Positions 45,559 through 55,912 of a stretch of DNA of 64,000 nt are shown here, one piece after another. Positions within the stretch are counted from its first letter, which is position 1, and every line of letters begins with the position of its first letter. Both the position numbers and the translations under genes were made by a program. The stretch covers positions 806,001 to 870,000 of the forward strand of contig NZ_CP109994.1 of NCBI RefSeq assembly GCF_025947065.1, in the 5' to 3' direction. The notes under the pieces are model-generated. The model was given only the letters and a program-made list of their open reading frames with translations, searched no databases and had not been told where the DNA came from. This stretch comes from Flavobacterium sp. N1736. Lineage in GTDB: Bacteria; Bacteroidota; Bacteroidia; Flavobacteriales; Flavobacteriaceae.

Positions 45559-46977
45559 CTACGTTTTAAGCAATTTCCCCAACGTTTGTATCGAATGCCG
45601 CAATTCATTAGACCACGGCAAACCAAAACTCAGTCGCATGCAATTTGAAAACTGATCCTGAAAAGAGAAAATTCTTCCCGGCGCAAAACTGATATTATGT
45701 TTCATCGCCAAATGATAAAAAGCCGCCGTATCGATATTTTTATCTAATTCAATCCAAAGAAAAAAACCGCCTTGAGGCTGACTCACTTTTGTTCCTTCCG
45801 GAAACGATTCTAAAACCGTATTAATATAATTATTACAATTTTGATTCAGGATTTGGCGTATTTTTCGAAGATGATTTTCATAACGTCCGTTTTTCAAAAA
45901 ATCGCCCACAACTTCGTGAGTAATAGTAGGCGAGGAGAGCGTATGATAAATTTTATTTCGAAGGATTTGTTTTTTGAATTTCCCCGGAGAAACCCAGCCA
46001 ACGCGATAACCCGGCGCCAAAGTTTTAGAGACAGAACTGCAGCAAAGCACAATCCCGCTTTCATCATACGTTTTGCAGTTAGTTGGTCGGCTTGAGCCAA
46101 AGTACAAATCGCCGTGAATATCATCTTCGATTAACGGAATATCGTAAAATTCCATCAGTTTCACCACCTCTTTTTTATGTTCAACAGGCATCATGCTTCC
46201 AGACGGATTACTAAAATTACTCATTAGCAAACAAAGCTTTACCTTTTTTGTAGCAAGCGCCTTTTTTAAAGCATCAAGTTCAATTCCCGTAGTCATATTT
46301 GTGGGTAATTCCATAATATACAAGCCCAGTGATTTTGCCAATTGCAAGATTCCAAAATACGCCGGACTTTCTGTAATAATAGTATCTCCCGGTTTCGTTA
46401 ACGTCATCAAACAATGCGAAATAGCGCTTGTACAACCCGGAGTTGTAATAATATCATTTTCCGTCAGCGAACCGCCCCAGGTAAAAGACCAGCGCGCAAT
46501 TTCTCTCCTTAAATTAAGATTTCCCTGCACTTCCTCATAACTCGTTCCGCTATTTGGTAATTGACGCGTCGCCTGAATAATTCCCTTATTTAATTTCGCA
46601 ATGGGCAAAAGCTCATTCGCCGGAAAACCCAAAGAAAGCATCGTAATATTTTTATCCGTCATATTACGATACACCTGATCAATTAAATCCTCGCGATCAA
46701 TATTTAAGGATTTTAATGCAGGACTGCTCGGCGAAGGTTCTGTTATAATTCTTGCCGACGTATTGCTCACATAATAACCAGATTGCGGTCTCGATTCAAT
46801 CAAAGATCTGCTCTCGACTTCATAATACGCCTTGCTTACCGTGCTCATGCTGTAGCCCGTTTCGGCACAAACCTCACGAATAGACGGCAATTTATCACCA
46901 ACAGATAAAACGCCGGATTTAATTTGCTTTTCGATACGGTCAGCAAATTGCAGATACAAGTAATTTGAATTTCTCAT
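45559..46977 (-). CDS. MocR/PdxR-type regulator (GntR helix-turn-helix plus aminotransferase domain)
   Basis: A 472-residue fusion. Residues 1-75 form a GntR winged helix (KLPSIREVCAETGYSMSTVSKAYYEVESR); the rest is an aminotransferase-like domain with the PLP lysine in CCSSVSKTLAPGYRVGW (about residue 312) and the SNFSNPSGSMMP motif. MocR regulators sense an aldehyde or amine through PLP and usually control a divergent gene. Here that is the EamA exporter at 47081, 103 bases away. It could instead be a true aminotransferase. Confidence 0.92.
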   Translation of the reverse strand: MRNSNYLYLQFADRIEKQIKSGVLSVGDKLPSIREVCAETGYSMSTVSKAYYEVESRSLIESRPQSGYYVSNTSARIITEPSPSSPALKSLNIDREDLIDQVYRNMTDKNITMLSLGFPANELLPIAKLNKGIIQATRQLPNSGTSYEEVQGNLNLRREIARWSFTWGGSLTENDIITTPGCTSAISHCLMTLTKPGDTIITESPAYFGILQLAKSLGLYIMELPTNMTTGIELDALKKALATKKVKLCLLMSNFSNPSGSMMPVEHKKEVVKLMEFYDIPLIEDDIHGDLYFGSSRPTNCKTYDESGIVLCCSSVSKTLAPGYRVGWVSPGKFKKQILRNKIYHTLSSPTITHEVVGDFLKNGRYENHLRKIRQILNQNCNNYINTVLESFPEGTKVSQPQGGFFLWIELDKNIDTAAFYHLAMKHNISFAPGRIFSFQDQFSNCMRLSFGLPWSNELRHSIQTLGKLLKT

Positions 46978-47080
46978 AAAAAAAACTGTTATGGTGCAAT
47001 TTACAAAAACTGTATCTGTATTGCTTATTTATTTTATAGAAATTTGCTTTGATAAGAAAAACTAAACAAAAACAACATTC

Positions 47081-47995
47081 GTGAAAACAACAAAATACTA
47101 CATAGCTGCCATTACCTGTTTTGTAATCTGGGGATTTTTTAGTTTGGTTTTAAAACCAATACATGAATATCCTTCCTTGGATATTTTATTCTTTCGTGTT
47201 TTTAGCTGTAGTATTTTAATGTTACTGATTGCTTTTGCATTTAAAAGAAAAAAGCTAAAAGAAACAGTTCAAATATTTAAAGCTTTACCAACAGCCGAAA
47301 AACGAAAAGCCATTTTATTAAACATTGGCGGAAGCGTTTTTTTAATGGCAAACTGGTTTACATTTATATACGTAATGAACCATATTAGCGTAAAAGCAAC
47401 ATCGCTTGCCTATTTGGTTTGCCCAATTTTAACCACATTACTGGCTTATTTTATCCTGCACGAAAAACTAAGCAAAACCCAATGGATCGCAGTCGGATTA
47501 AGTATTTCTGGCTGTTTGCTTTTATCGTATGCCGATATTATGGATATGGTTTTCAGCATTATAATTGGGTCTACATACGCCTGTTATTTAGTAAGTCAGC
47601 GCGTGAATAAAGGTTTTGATAAATTTATAATCCTAACATTTCATATCACATTGGCGGCGCTGATTTTATTGCCTTTTTATCCGGCATACAGCGGTCCGGT
47701 TCCAACAGCGTTTAAGTTCTATTTCTGTATCGAAACCATTGCCATTTTGTTTACCATATTCCCGTTGTTTCTTAATTTATATGCACTTTCCGGCATCAAT
47801 TCATCAACAGTTGGCATGTTATTGAACATAAACCCAATGATCGCCTTTGGATTAGCGACTTTTGTTTATCACGAAAATATAACCGTATTACAAATCACAG
47901 CTTACGGCATCATTTTTATGGCTGTTATAGTATTTAACTCGCACCATATTTTTGCATTAAAACAGCGATATACACCAGTTTCAAAAAACATTTAA
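47081..47995 (+). CDS. EamA/RarD-type drug/metabolite transporter
   Basis: A 304-residue protein with ten transmembrane helices in two EamA halves. FVIWGFFSLVLKPIHEYPSLDILFFR at the start (split FVIWGFFSLVLKP) and AYLVCPILTTLLAYFILHEKLSK near residue 110 match RarD-like members. The start codon is GTG at 47081, chosen because no ATG fits and MKTTKYYIAA is typical. Divergent from the MocR gene, which probably regulates it. The substrate is unknown. Confidence 0.88.
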   Translation: MKTTKYYIAAITCFVIWGFFSLVLKPIHEYPSLDILFFRVFSCSILMLLIAFAFKRKKLKETVQIFKALPTAEKRKAILLNIGGSVFLMANWFTFIYVMNHISVKATSLAYLVCPILTTLLAYFILHEKLSKTQWIAVGLSISGCLLLSYADIMDMVFSIIIGSTYACYLVSQRVNKGFDKFIILTFHITLAALILLPFYPAYSGPVPTAFKFYFCIETIAILFTIFPLFLNLYALSGINSSTVGMLLNINPMIAFGLATFVYHENITVLQITAYGIIFMAVIVFNSHHIFALKQRYTPVSKNI

Positions 47996-48160
47996 ACTTT
48001 TTGCCACAAATTCACGAACCTGAAAACTCCAAATTGACATAGTCAAATTTCATGAATAATGACATTTGATGAACATTCGGGAAGTTGTGGCTAATTTTTT
48101 TGTTTGCCACGAATTACACAGATTTAAAAGATTATTAAAATTGTTGCCTGTAATTGTTTT

Positions 48161-48302
48161 TTTAACACATAGAAACATAGAATTATTGGACTTAAAAAAG
48201 GCGTTTCACTTGCATTAACAAACATAGCTATGTGTGAGAAACTAGTTTCTTTTTAATTTACTTTTTTATAAACACATGAAATCTATGTTTCTATGTGTTT
48301 AA
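48161..48302. repeat. AACACATAG-type repeat, full copy with inverted ends
   Basis: AACACATAGAAACATAGA at the left pairs with TCTATGTTTCTATGTGTT at the right; GGCGTTTCACTTG and AACATAGCTATGTGTGAG lie inside. It sits in the 581-base gap 47996-48576, which contains only such repeats (also 48467) and AT-rich sequence. Confidence 0.9.
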
Positions 48303-48466
48303 TTAAATTTTTATTACATTTTAAAAATCATTTAAATAGGTGCAATCTGTGGGAACCTCTTCTTCTAAAACATTCATAAAATTACCAGAATCTTAACAGC
48401 ATATTTAAACAGGAATGAGTATTTTTCATTTCTGTTTTTTTATGCGATAATGCATTTAAAAAAGTT

Positions 48467-48543
48467 GCCACAGATTGCACAGATTAAAGGATTTTTTTTT
48501 AATTACTTAATTTAATAATCTTTATAATCTGTACAATCTGTGG
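48467..48543. repeat. CCACAGATT-ended inverted repeat
   Basis: GCCACAGATTGCACAGATTA on the left pairs with TAATCTGTACAATCTGTGG on the right except one base. A related palindrome is at 15486-15545. It ends 34 bases before the next ATG. Confidence 0.85.
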
Positions 48544-48576
48544 AAAACAAAAAACAAATAACCAGATTCAAATCTT

Positions 48577-50838
48577 ATGAAAAATACCAAATTACAAGCC
48601 TTCATTCCGTTATTTTATTTAGTATGGTCAGACGATCTTTTAACCCAAAAAGAATTCACGACCATTCAGGAATTTATAAATACATTAACCTGGCTTTCGC
48701 CCGAAGAAAAACAACAGCTGCTTTCTAAATTAGATATTTCAAATCCGCCTGCGAGAAATGAACTTTCACAATGGAAATTGGATATTGAAAAAAGCATCAA
48801 AGATAAATCATCCATAAAATCGATTTTTGATATTGCAGAAGCACTTTCAGAAAAAGACGTAGATATTTCGAACCTAAAACCGGAATTTTTAAAACTCGAA
48901 AATGATCTGGGCGTTTTAGGCGAAGAAGTAATTGAGAACTTTAAAACAAAAGCCGATTCTTTTACCGCCAATTCTCAAACAACAAGTAATTTTGATATTC
49001 AAAAAATAACAGAACTTCTTGACGGTAAGCAAGCTCCGATTATCAAAAAAGTAAAAGCGGTTATTTCTAAACCCGAATTTGCTTATGAAACTTCAACAGA
49101 TATTAATGTATATCGCCAAACCGTTTATAACTGGTGTAAAATTCTCGCCGAAGAAAATCTCGGAAATATGGCATATCCAAAACAATATGGCGGCGGCGAA
49201 AATATAGCCGATTATTTTGCGATTATGGAAACCCTGAGTTATCACGATTTAAGTTTGGTGATAAAATTTGGCGTTCAGTTTGGATTGTGGGGAATGAGCG
49301 TACAATCGTTAGGAACAGAAAAACATTATGCTAAATATTTAAAAGATATAGGTTCGCTAAAATTACCCGGATGTTTCGCCATGACAGAGACACATCACGG
49401 ATCGAACGTAAAAGGTTTAGAAACTACGGCAACTTACAATCATAACGATCAAACGTTTACGATTCATACACCAAATAAAAACGCCCAAAAAGAATATATT
49501 GGTAATGCGGCCGTTCACGGACAAATGGCGACCGTTTTTGCTAAATTAATTATTAACGATCACGATTATGGCGTAAATGCTTTTGTGGTTCCGTTACGAG
49601 ATACAAACGGAAATACCGTAAATGGCGTTACCATTGGCGATTGCGGTCATAAAATGGGCTTAAATGGTGTTGATAACGGAACTATTTCATTTGATAATGT
49701 TGTGATTCCGAAAGAAAATATGTTGGATCGTTTTGCTTCTGTAAATGATAAAGGCGAATTTGAAAGCCCGATTCCGAGTGATAACAGACGTTTTTTCACA
49801 ATGTTAGGTACTTTGGTTGGTGGTCGAATCGGGATTCCGCGTTCAGCATTGGCAGCAGCAAAATCAGGATTAACAATTGCCATTCGATACAGTGATCAAC
49901 GTAGACAATTTGGTCCTGAAGGCGGATCTGAAGTTCCAATTTTGAATTACAGAATGCACCAACGCAGATTGCTTCCGCATTTAGCGAAAACCTATGCCGT
50001 TCACTTTGCATTACAATATCTTACGAATCGTTTTCTAAACAAAACCGAAGCCGAAATGCAGGAAATTGAAGCCCTTGCAGCCGGAATGAAATCATATTCG
50101 ACCTGGAGTACACGAGATATTTTACAGGAATGCCGCGAAGCTTGTGGCGGAAAAGGATATTTATCTGAAAACAGAATCGATGCGTTAAAAAACGACACCG
50201 AAATTTATACCACTTTTGAAGGCGATAATACCGTTTTGATGCAATTGGTTGCTAAAAACCGTTTATCAGAATTTAGAAAAGCATTTGGTGAAATGGGTTC
50301 TTTGGGAATCATTAATTATGTATATGAAAATGCAAAAGTGGCTATTTCTGAGAAAAACCCAATTGCAACCCGAAGAACAGATGACGAACATTTATTAGAT
50401 TCTGAATTTCATTTGCAGGCTTTTATTCACAGAGAAAAAACAATTTTGGCATCGGCAGCGCGACGTATTAAAAAATTGGTTGATGGCGGTTTAGAAGCTT
50501 ACGATGCTTTTAATGTTGTTCAGCATCAAATGATTGATGTCGCTCAGGCGTATTTAGAAAGAGTCGTTTTAGAACAATTTCTGGAAGCTATAAAAACAGT
50601 TGAAGACGAGAATTCAAAAGAAATTTTGACAAAATTATATCAATTATACGCACTTTCGCAGATCGAAAAAAACAAAGCTTGGTATCTTGAAGATGGTTAT
50701 ATGGAAGCTGTAAAAACAAAAGCAATCCGTAAAATCGTAAATCAGCTTTGTTGGGATATTCGTCCCGATGCAGTTGCATTGGTAAATGCTTTTGATATTC
50801 CGGAGAGTTGTTTGGCTGCGCCAATTGCTGTTAATTAA
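48577..50838 (+). CDS. Acyl-CoA oxidase-like flavoenzyme with extra N-terminal domain
   Basis: A 753-residue protein. Residues about 190-650 are an acyl-CoA dehydrogenase/oxidase fold; TETHHGSNVKGLETTA, NGVTIGDCGHKMGLNGVDNG, RYSDQRRQFG and ACGGKGYLSENRIDALKNDTEIYTTFEGDN (split CGGKGYLSENR, YTTFEGDNTVL) are closer to the peroxisomal-type acyl-CoA oxidases than to ordinary dehydrogenases. The first 120 residues (LVWSDDLLTQKEFTTIQEF, LSPEEKQQLLSKLD) resemble a TerB/TelA-like helical domain. It acts on fatty acyl-CoA; whether the electron acceptor is oxygen cannot be told. Ends at a strong terminator. Confidence 0.85.
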   Translation: MKNTKLQAFIPLFYLVWSDDLLTQKEFTTIQEFINTLTWLSPEEKQQLLSKLDISNPPARNELSQWKLDIEKSIKDKSSIKSIFDIAEALSEKDVDISNLKPEFLKLENDLGVLGEEVIENFKTKADSFTANSQTTSNFDIQKITELLDGKQAPIIKKVKAVISKPEFAYETSTDINVYRQTVYNWCKILAEENLGNMAYPKQYGGGENIADYFAIMETLSYHDLSLVIKFGVQFGLWGMSVQSLGTEKHYAKYLKDIGSLKLPGCFAMTETHHGSNVKGLETTATYNHNDQTFTIHTPNKNAQKEYIGNAAVHGQMATVFAKLIINDHDYGVNAFVVPLRDTNGNTVNGVTIGDCGHKMGLNGVDNGTISFDNVVIPKENMLDRFASVNDKGEFESPIPSDNRRFFTMLGTLVGGRIGIPRSALAAAKSGLTIAIRYSDQRRQFGPEGGSEVPILNYRMHQRRLLPHLAKTYAVHFALQYLTNRFLNKTEAEMQEIEALAAGMKSYSTWSTRDILQECREACGGKGYLSENRIDALKNDTEIYTTFEGDNTVLMQLVAKNRLSEFRKAFGEMGSLGIINYVYENAKVAISEKNPIATRRTDDEHLLDSEFHLQAFIHREKTILASAARRIKKLVDGGLEAYDAFNVVQHQMIDVAQAYLERVVLEQFLEAIKTVEDENSKEILTKLYQLYALSQIEKNKAWYLEDGYMEAVKTKAIRKIVNQLCWDIRPDAVALVNAFDIPESCLAAPIAVN

Positions 50839-50875
50839 GAATATAGAATATAGAGTAAAGAAAATAGACTTTTTT

Positions 50876-50917
50876 TAAGGGCTTTGTCAAAGTTTTAAAC
50901 TTTGACAAAGCTTTTCT
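50876..50917 (+). terminator. Terminator after the acyl-CoA oxidase-like gene
   Basis: GCTTTGTCAAAGTTT pairs with AAACTTTGACAAAGC and is followed by TTTTC and a T-run. Confidence 0.88.
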
Positions 50918-50923
50918 CATTTT

Positions 50924-51024
50924 TTGTCATTCCAAGGAACGAGGAATCTCCACAAGTAGCTCGACAATCTACATACACGTTACGTCGGTTTCTTACGGAG
51001 ATCCCTCGTGTCTCGGAATGACAA
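50924..51024. repeat. TTGTCATT-ended inverted repeat, copy 3
   Basis: TTGTCATTCCAAGGAACGAGG and the AATCTCC part are answered by GGAGATCCCTCGTG and CTCGGAATGACAA. The centre CTCGACAATCTACATACA resembles the 45449 centre. Confidence 0.85.
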
Positions 51025-51098
51025 TATTCGGGCTATTTTTTATAGCAAAACTATACTGTCATAATTTTATTTATATCACTAAAACCACAAACAGATTT

Positions 51099-51443
51099 TT
51101 AAACCATAGTTTTATTAAAATAACTGGCTTTTTCAAAATCCTTGATATTGATAGAAATCACAGGAACTTCGGGAAGAATTTCATTTAATTTTGTAACAAT
51201 AGCTTTTGATAATTTCGCTTTTTGATCCGTATTTCGACCTTCCATAATGTAACTGAAAACATGAATAAAATCGTCTAACGTATTTCCGTTATTATAATAG
51301 GAAAAAGGATTAATTCTAACTTTAACTTCAGAAGCAATAAAAAGATCCGTAGATAAAGCAGCATCAAAAACAACCTGCATAATTTCATCTGCAGATTTTA
51401 ATCGGATTACATTTTCAGAACAATCAATAACAAAATGTGGCAT
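51099..51443 (-). CDS. 5-carboxymethyl-2-hydroxymuconate isomerase family protein
   Basis: A 114-residue tautomerase-superfamily protein. MPHFVIDCSENV is the characteristic start and Pro2, exposed after removal of Met1, is the catalytic base of this fold. The family isomerises the homoprotocatechuate ring-cleavage product, but no other gene of that pathway is nearby, so the physiological substrate is unknown. Convergent with the acyl-CoA oxidase-like gene. Confidence 0.85.
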   Translation of the reverse strand: MPHFVIDCSENVIRLKSADEIMQVVFDAALSTDLFIASEVKVRINPFSYYNNGNTLDDFIHVFSYIMEGRNTDQKAKLSKAIVTKLNEILPEVPVISINIKDFEKASYFNKTMV

Positions 51444-51621
51444 TGGATATCGTTTAGATTAGAGAATTTAGTATCATCAAATTTACAAAAACTATATTTC
51501 TATGCGTTTCAATTTTTTTATTTGTTTTACTGTTACGAAATCCAAATTCTGCGACTTATAAATAATTCCTATTTATAGCATCACTTTACTATATTTGTAA
51601 GTCACTTTATCCTTATTTAGT

Positions 51622-53265
51622 TTGAAAAATTATTGGCTGTTTTTTGTTTTGAATCTTCTAAGTTGCCCAATTTACGCATCAGATAGTACAGATACTATTT
51701 TGAAGAAGCTAAACGATGCACTAAGAAATAAGCAGCGATATGTAGAACTGAAAGAAGAACGCATTTTGAATTTCAAAAAAATAAAATCGGCAGATTTAAC
51801 AAAAGAACAGGAATACAATTACAACAAAACCTTATATACAGAATATCAAAAATTCAATTCAGATTCGGCAATTTTTTATGTGAAAAAGAACCTTAAAATT
51901 GCCAATGAACTTCAAAATAAAGATTTTTTAGATTTAGCCAATCTTCAATTGGTAACGCTTTATTCTTCTTCGGGAAAATATCGCGAATCTGAAGCCATTT
52001 TAAAAAGCATCAACAAAAAAGCATTATCAAAAACACTGCTTCCGACTTATTATGTTGCCTATCGCGAATTTTTTGAACATTATGCGGCGAATAGTTACGA
52101 TATAAAATACATACAGCAAATACGAAAATACCGTGATTCGCTTTTGATGGTTTTAGATCCGAATACTTTAAACTATCAAATCAATAAAATTCAGCAGAAA
52201 ATGTCTCAGAAAAAGTTAGATATTTCTCAAAAAGAATTGCTTGATTTATTGAAAAACACCAAAGAAGATAATCCGCAATATGCGATGATTACCTATCTTT
52301 TAGGAAGTATTTACGAGCGAACACATCAATTAGAATTACGAAAAAAATATTACGCACTTTCTGCTACTTCAGATATAAAAAATGCAACCAAAGACAATGC
52401 TTCACTCCAGGAACTGGCATTGGTTTTTTATGAAATTGGCGATGTCGATATGGCATACAAACTCACACAATCGGCAATTGAAGATGCTTTGTATTGCAAT
52501 GTACAATTTCGTACCCTTTTAATGTCAGAAGTATATTCGATTATCAATACCGTTTATTTAGAACGGGAAGCCAAACGAAAAACAGAACTTCAATTGTATC
52601 TTTTATGCATTAGTTTGTTATCGGTATTTTTAATTGTAGCCGTAATTTACGTTTACAAACAAATGAAAAAAGTGTCAAGAATTCGTGGAGAATTATATGA
52701 AACCAGCCAAAAATTAGCAGAATTAAACAAAGATATTACCGAGACCAATAATCAGTTGCAGGAACGTAATTCGCAATTATCAGAATCCAATCACGTTAAG
52801 GAAGAATATATTGCTCATTTTTTCAATCTCTGTTCAGCTTACATCAATAAATTAGAAAACTATCGCATTATTTTAAATAAAAAAGCGACAGCGAAACAGT
52901 TTGATGAAATTTATAAAATGCTCAAATCAACAACTTTGGTTGATAACGAATTGGAAGAATTGTATAAAAACTTCGATATTATATTTCTGAATTTATATCC
53001 AACATTTGTAAAAGACTTTAATGATTTGCTTATAAAAGAGGAACAAATCGTGTTGAAACAAGGCGAATTATTAAATACGGAGCTTCGTATTTTTGCTTTA
53101 ATTAGACTGGGAATTACCGACAGCGTAAAAATTGCAGCTTTTCTTCGTTACTCGTTAAGCACTATTTACAACTATAGAACAAGAGCTCGAAATAAAGCCG
53201 CAGTTTCGAGAAATGATTTTGAAGAAATGGTCATGAAAATTGGTTTAATTTCCTTGAAAGTATAA
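51622..53265 (+). CDS. DUF6377-type membrane regulator with TPR repeats and C-terminal HTH
   Basis: A 547-residue protein. A signal peptide (MKNYWLFFVLNLLSC) is followed by TPR-like helices (about 40-310), one transmembrane helix (about 322-345), a coiled coil (RGELYETSQKLAELNKDI, NNQLQERNSQLSESN) and a C-terminal LuxR-like helix-turn-helix (LGITDSVKIAAFLRYSLSTIYNYRTRARNKA). This architecture is that of Bacteroidota regulators for polysaccharide use. The start is TTG at 51622, with TATATTTG at 51590-51597 as its -7 box. It precedes the GH3 gene, which it may control. Confidence 0.82.
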   Translation: MKNYWLFFVLNLLSCPIYASDSTDTILKKLNDALRNKQRYVELKEERILNFKKIKSADLTKEQEYNYNKTLYTEYQKFNSDSAIFYVKKNLKIANELQNKDFLDLANLQLVTLYSSSGKYRESEAILKSINKKALSKTLLPTYYVAYREFFEHYAANSYDIKYIQQIRKYRDSLLMVLDPNTLNYQINKIQQKMSQKKLDISQKELLDLLKNTKEDNPQYAMITYLLGSIYERTHQLELRKKYYALSATSDIKNATKDNASLQELALVFYEIGDVDMAYKLTQSAIEDALYCNVQFRTLLMSEVYSIINTVYLEREAKRKTELQLYLLCISLLSVFLIVAVIYVYKQMKKVSRIRGELYETSQKLAELNKDITETNNQLQERNSQLSESNHVKEEYIAHFFNLCSAYINKLENYRIILNKKATAKQFDEIYKMLKSTTLVDNELEELYKNFDIIFLNLYPTFVKDFNDLLIKEEQIVLKQGELLNTELRIFALIRLGITDSVKIAAFLRYSLSTIYNYRTRARNKAAVSRNDFEEMVMKIGLISLKV

Positions 53266-53443
53266 CGATTTATTTTAAAATCACTACTTTTTTTAAGCTA
53301 CATTTTTTATTAAAATATTGATAGTCAATATTTTGATTTTTTAATTCACTACTTTTTTTCGTTTAAAATTCTACAGCATACTATAACGTTTTAGCTTTAC
53401 AATATTATTATAAGGTATCCGTTGGGTGTAAATTGATAATTTT

Positions 53444-53588
53444 ATTTAACACATAGAAACATAGATTAAAATTTAAATACAAAAGCTGTTTGAAGAAAAT
53501 CTAGATTTTCAACACCTAGCTCTATGCATTTAAACAAGTGAAACGCCTTTTTTGAGTATGCAAAAATTTATGTTTCTATGTGTTAAAA
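53444..53588. repeat. AACACATAG-type repeat, inverted full copy
   Basis: TTAACACATAGAAACATAGA on the left pairs with TATGTTTCTATGTGTTAA on the right, with AAGTGAAACGCCTTTTTT inside in the opposite sense to the 48161 copy. It lies in the 405-base gap 53266-53670, which otherwise shows only AT-rich sequence. Confidence 0.9.
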
Positions 53589-53670
53589 TAATTACGTCCA
53601 ATGAGTTAAAATGTAGTTTTTAACTTCAAGTACTTTGATATAAACTTAAATGCTAAATAAATTAATAGTT

Positions 53671-55887
53671 ATGTTTAAAAACGTTAAAACAATTGTTGTT
53701 TTACTATTGTTGACTTCAATTGGGATGAATGCCCAAAACAAAGTTCCGGTTTATCTTGATGATAAAAAACCAATTGACGAACGTGTAGAAGATGCACTTT
53801 CGAAAATGACTACTGAGGAAAAAATCGCCATAATCCATGCGCAATCTAAATTTAGTTCTCCCGGTGTAAAACGCCTGGGAATTCCTGAAAACTGGATGAC
53901 TGATGGTCCACACGGAATTCGTACCGAAGTTTTGTGGGACGAATGGGATCAGGCGGGCTGGACAAATGATTCTTGTATTGCTTTTCCTGCACTTACCGCA
54001 CTTTCTGCAACCTGGAACAAAGAATTAGCATCATTATATGGAAAATCAATTGGCGAAGAAGCGCGTTATCGTAATAAAAATGTATTATTAGGACCGGGAG
54101 TTAATATCTACAGAACGCCATTAAACGGTCGTAATTTCGAATATATGGGCGAAGATCCTTTTCTGACTTCAAAAATGGTTGTTCCTTATATTAAAGGAGT
54201 TCAGTCGAATGGAGTTGCTGCCTGTGTAAAACATTTTGCCTTAAACAATCAGGAAACTAATCGTAACGCTGTAAACGTAATTGTTGATGATCGTGCTTTG
54301 TACGAGATTTATCTTCCGGCGTTTAAAGCTGCTGTGCAAGAAGGTGATGCGTGGGCAATTATGGGTTCTTACAATAAATATAAAGGACAGCATTGTTGTC
54401 ACAATGAATATTTACTAAACGATATTCTTCGTGGAGAATGGGGTTTTAAAGGTGTTGTAGTTTCAGATTGGGGCGGAGTTCATGATACAAAACAAGCGAT
54501 TCATAATGGTTTGGATATGGAATTTGGTTCCTGGACAAACGGACTTTCATGGGGAACAAGTAATGCGTATGACAACTATTATTTGGCAAAACCATATTCT
54601 GAAATGATTAAAAAAGGAGAAGTTGGCACAAAAGAGTTAGATGGAAAAGTACGTCGTGTTTTACGTTTGTCTTTTTTAACAACGATGAATAAAAACAGAC
54701 CTTTTGGATCTTTTGGAACTGAAGAACACGCAAAAGCAGGTTTAAAAATTGCCGAAGAAGGAATTGTGTTGCTTCAAAATAACAATAATATTTTACCAAT
54801 AGATCTTTCTAAAACTAAAAAAATCGCTGTTATTGGTGAAAATGCCATTAAAATGATGACAGTTGGTGGCGGAAGTTCTTCACTAAAAGCAAGATATGAA
54901 ATTACACCGCTTGAAGGATTAAAGAAAAGAATTGGCAATCAGGCTCAAATTGTTTACGCCCGCGGTTATGTAGGCGATCCTACAAGTAATTATAACGGCG
55001 TTGTGGCAAAAGTTAGTTTAGAAGAAAAACGTTCTCCGGCTGAATTAACTGCCGAAGCTTTAAAAGTGGCCAAAGATGCTGATATTGTTATTTTTATTGG
55101 CGGTTTAAATAAAGCTCCAAATCAGGATGATGAAGGACACGATCGTAAAGGATTAGAACTTTCATACGGTCAGGATAAATTAATTTCTGAATTGGCGAAA
55201 GTAAACAAAAATATAGTATTTGTAAATATCTCAGGAAACGCTGTGGCTATGCCGTGGGTAAAAGAAGTTCCGGGAATTGTACAAGGCTGGTTTCTAGGTA
55301 CAGAAGCCGGAAATGCTTTGGCAGCGGTTTTGGTTGGAGACGTGAATCCATCAGGAAAACTGACTTTTACTTTCCCTGTAAAATTATCAGATAATGGCGC
55401 GCATGCTTTAGGAGAATTTCCGGGCGGAGACGAAGTTACTTATAAAGAAAGCATTTTTGTAGGATATCGTTATGCAGATAAACAAAAAGCAAAACCATTA
55501 TTTTCTTTCGGTCACGGATTAAGTTACACGACTTTTGAATACGGAAAAGTAACGGCTGATAAAAAACAAATGGCTGCCGGAGATCAAATTACATTTTCTG
55601 TAAAAGTAAAAAATACAGGAAACAGAGAAGGTTCAGAGATTGCTCAATTATATATCAGCGATTTAAAATCGTCATTGCCACGTCCGATAAAAGAATTAAA
55701 AGGATTTGAGAAAGTTTCGCTTAAAGCGGGAGAAGAAAAAACAGTGACTTTTACAATTGATAAAACAGCATTAAGCTTTTTTGATGATAAAAAACACGAC
55801 TGGGTTGCAGAACCGGGCGCTTTTGAAGCAATCGTTGGTGCATCTTCAACAGATATAAAATCTAAAGTGGGATTCTCACTTCAATAA
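53671..55887 (+). CDS. Secreted GH3 beta-glucosidase-type glycoside hydrolase
   Basis: A 738-residue enzyme. The start at 53671 (MFKNVKTIVVLLLLTSI, cleavage after NAQ) is chosen over an ATG seven codons upstream for the better signal peptide. The (alpha/beta)8 domain carries the nucleophile Asp266 in GVVVSDWGGVHD; AACVKHFALNNQE and the AVIGENAIKMMTVGGGSS start of the second domain follow, and a fibronectin-type III domain (QITFSVKVKNTGNREGSE) ends the protein. It would release glucose or xylose from beta-linked oligosaccharides in the periplasm or outside. Convergent elements follow at 55913. Confidence 0.94.
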   Translation: MFKNVKTIVVLLLLTSIGMNAQNKVPVYLDDKKPIDERVEDALSKMTTEEKIAIIHAQSKFSSPGVKRLGIPENWMTDGPHGIRTEVLWDEWDQAGWTNDSCIAFPALTALSATWNKELASLYGKSIGEEARYRNKNVLLGPGVNIYRTPLNGRNFEYMGEDPFLTSKMVVPYIKGVQSNGVAACVKHFALNNQETNRNAVNVIVDDRALYEIYLPAFKAAVQEGDAWAIMGSYNKYKGQHCCHNEYLLNDILRGEWGFKGVVVSDWGGVHDTKQAIHNGLDMEFGSWTNGLSWGTSNAYDNYYLAKPYSEMIKKGEVGTKELDGKVRRVLRLSFLTTMNKNRPFGSFGTEEHAKAGLKIAEEGIVLLQNNNNILPIDLSKTKKIAVIGENAIKMMTVGGGSSSLKARYEITPLEGLKKRIGNQAQIVYARGYVGDPTSNYNGVVAKVSLEEKRSPAELTAEALKVAKDADIVIFIGGLNKAPNQDDEGHDRKGLELSYGQDKLISELAKVNKNIVFVNISGNAVAMPWVKEVPGIVQGWFLGTEAGNALAAVLVGDVNPSGKLTFTFPVKLSDNGAHALGEFPGGDEVTYKESIFVGYRYADKQKAKPLFSFGHGLSYTTFEYGKVTADKKQMAAGDQITFSVKVKNTGNREGSEIAQLYISDLKSSLPRPIKELKGFEKVSLKAGEEKTVTFTIDKTALSFFDDKKHDWVAEPGAFEAIVGASSTDIKSKVGFSLQ

Positions 55888-55912
55888 TTTCATTATTTCT
55901 AAATTGGTTGGT

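Noticed and set aside
51099..51443. Assignment to a complete homoprotocatechuate degradation pathway
   Set aside because: Only the isomerase-like gene is present and no other pathway gene lies in the window, so the pathway role is not supported.
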